Position numbers and translations under genes: made by a program
Part shown: piece by piece, positions 62,293 through 64,000 of the stretch
Layout: the number at the start of each line of letters is the position of its first letter
Numbering within the stretch: position 1 is the stretch's first letter
Assembly: GCF_037975245.1 (NCBI RefSeq)
Contig: NC_092576.1
Span: 32,342,611-32,406,610, forward strand
DNA length: 64,000 nucleotides
Direction: 5' to 3'
From: Apostichopus japonicus
Lineage: Eukaryota > Echinodermata > Holothuroidea > Aspidochirotida > Stichopodidae
Notes under the pieces: model-generated
Told to the model about the DNA's origin: nothing
Databases searched by the model: none
What the model saw: only the letters and a program-made list of their open reading frames with translations

Positions 62293-63075
62293 AATCCTGT
62301 GATTGTACTATGTTAGACCACTGATTAACTTAATTAATTAGTTTTAAAGATAAAGAAACAGATAACATTGGATCAATTTCATAACTGATCAGTGTGAGCA
62401 AGTGTGAACCCATTGCAAGGTTTAAGGAGTTACTGCTTAGTTCCTTAAAATGCATAGCTGATGGTTTTTCGACATCCGCTAATTCGATCAAATAATGTGA
62501 CATTGAATCTTGACATTTGTACCTTTCCAATGATGTATGATATACTGTGTTTTTTTGTTATGGGACTCTGAAAACTGGATCAACCCTACTGTAGCACTTT
62601 TGGTCAAGGAAGTTGCTCTATTCGCAAACATTCCTAAGCGCTCAAGTGACTGCAGGTCACCCCATTAGCAGAGACTTTGAGGAAAACTTTCGATCAAGCT
62701 ATTATTTCAGCACTTTTAACACTATGCCCATATGACACTCTATCATCCTGTTAATATCTAAATGCATAAAAATTCATTAGTCACAATTGCCTTGTTATAT
62801 TAATATGCATACTCAATGTTATCTTCGGCCGTGATTCACCCCACACTGTAGGTGCAGGGAAAAAATTATCATGTTACAAAAATAGTTGTACACTGCTACA
62901 CAAGGCCCTGTATGACTTGGTTCTCTTTAGCAGAACCAACGACACACCACTGTGCACATGGTTAAAATTAGTGATGCACACTAAGACGTATGGACAACAT
63001 ACTATTGTGGGCATGTATGCTGTACTGAGACAGCAAAGGTTTTCACATTTTTTAACTTTTGAAACTTGTATATAT
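62293..63075. other. No recognised feature
   Basis: AT-rich single-copy-looking sequence with no open exon of the A to D classes and no repeat recognised. Confidence 0.5.
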
Positions 63076-64000
63076 TAGGGTTGGGCGATATATCGAAAAT
63101 TATTATTATCGCGATAATTTTTTTTCAAGACGATATTTTTTGAGGATTGAACAAATGACGATAATTTCTTGTGAAAGAAATTTGAAATAGATGTAGAAAA
63201 AAAAAATTCACCATTTTATGTGTAAATGTTATTCTAGCATTCCATGGTTAAGAAAGTTGAAAAGAAATATTTTATCAACTTCATTTACTGACTTTTGAAC
63301 TTCGTAAAAACCCGTTCTTTACAACATTGACTGTATAGAGAACAAAACTCTGAAAATCAGTAGAGAAATTACCAATTGTGTACGAAAAGTAAGTTGGTAC
63401 ACCTTTCTAATTTACGAAAGATCGAGCAAAATACTTTCGAAAAATTCACGCGAAACTGGCATATCGTGCTAAATGCAACAAGTGTCATGTAAACAAGGCT
63501 CTAGTACACCCATTTATGAATAAACCAGAAGACCACATCTGGTGTAAAGTGGGGGAAAGAAAGTATTTTCTAGAATTTCCAAAAAAAAAAAAAATAATAT
63601 CCTACCATAGTTAAGTTTATAGTAAATAGCCTAACCACTTCGTCGGTTACGGATCTCACGTAACAACAAAAACACAACTAATTGTATTTTGTGAAGTTGA
63701 CGATTTCTACAAGGACATGGAAACAATATTTAGCATTAAGTTAATCACGCCTGGTGGCCTAAAACATGGAATTACAAGGTTTACTTTCATAAAGATGGCC
63801 ATACTGTAGCTATTGGGGCCTTGATATCGTGCTATGTCTGTATGGTATAGACTGTGCCTCGTGTATCATGGGGAATAGATTGTTTTGTTCATGCGGAGGA
63901 GTCGGTTGGCTTGAGGTGTGTTTTACTTACCTTAATGTTACGGGGATATTTACCTACTTTCCTTGAACGTCTAAGATAATATTTCGCATAACTTTACCGA
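63076..64000 (-). mobile_element. hAT-like element, copy 3, cut by the window end
   Basis: It begins TAGGGTTGGGCGATATATCG, the right-hand inverted end of the family seen at 2819 and 34362. From 63160 it is the reverse complement of copy 1 from about 7190 back to 6560. It then continues across the point where copy 1 has its nested element, into sequence matching 3530-3735. It supplies the empty site for that nested insertion. Confidence 0.7.

Noticed and set aside
60552-62300. 8-bp target duplication around the ATCGG-rich element
   Set aside because: The flanks atttaaat and aatcctgt do not match at any one- or two-base shift of the ends that I tried.

Overview
The window is animal genomic DNA. 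Short open exons are bounded by GT-AG splice sites, separated by kilobase introns packed with transposon copies, microsatellites and tandem repeats. There are no bacterial-style operons, and I saw no rRNA or tRNA gene. The repeat content (hAT, Harbinger-like and TTAA-target DNA elements, Penelope-like retroelements with GIY-YIG domains, a satellite rich in AGGTCA) would fit a marine invertebrate, perhaps an echinoderm. That placement is inference from repeat style, not from a marker gene.

The main gene content is one unrecognised modular gene, or a tandem cluster of paralogues, on the + strand from 1599 to 50768. Eighteen exons fall into four classes, A (200-254 nt), B (74-77 nt), C (53-59 nt) and D (114-120 nt), in the order D1, A2-B2-C2-D2, A3-B3-C3-D3, A4-B4-C4-D4, A5-B5-C5-D5, A6. 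All are open, and intron phases repeat exactly: D to A phase 0, A to B phase 2, B to C phase 1, C to D phase 0. Each A-B-C-D block is therefore a symmetric 152-168 residue module that can be added or lost without a frameshift. The A-to-B junction reads like a leucine-rich-repeat strand (ELW/FEG..LP). An LRR-type, possibly NLR-like, receptor region is a guess. Modules 2 and 3 are near-identical including introns. Modules 4, 5 and 6 form a second, diverged type. No first or last exon is visible.

The introns record many insertions, several dated by comparison with paralogous uninterrupted introns. From 1905 to 7835 lies a TTA-flanked Harbinger-like element holding a hAT-like element, which itself holds a third element. 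From 16261 to 19839 lies a TA-flanked element with TACGCG-rich ends. TTAA-flanked elements lie at 24635-25898 and 30559-32008. hAT-type elements with 8-bp target duplications lie at 40725-41744, 42890-43518 and 44304-44858. Penelope-like GIY-YIG fragments lie at 20110-21231 and 38450-39185, with hammerhead-ribozyme-like stems nearby. A decayed retroelement ORF lies at 47451-48432.

From about 51 kb to the end I see no convincing gene. The region holds diverged repeats (52640-53130), two adjacent hairpins (54628-54722), a satellite with 295/398-bp alternating units (54750-60180), a hAT-like element with terminal ATCGG repeats (60560-62292), and one end of another hAT-like element running off the window (63076-64000).
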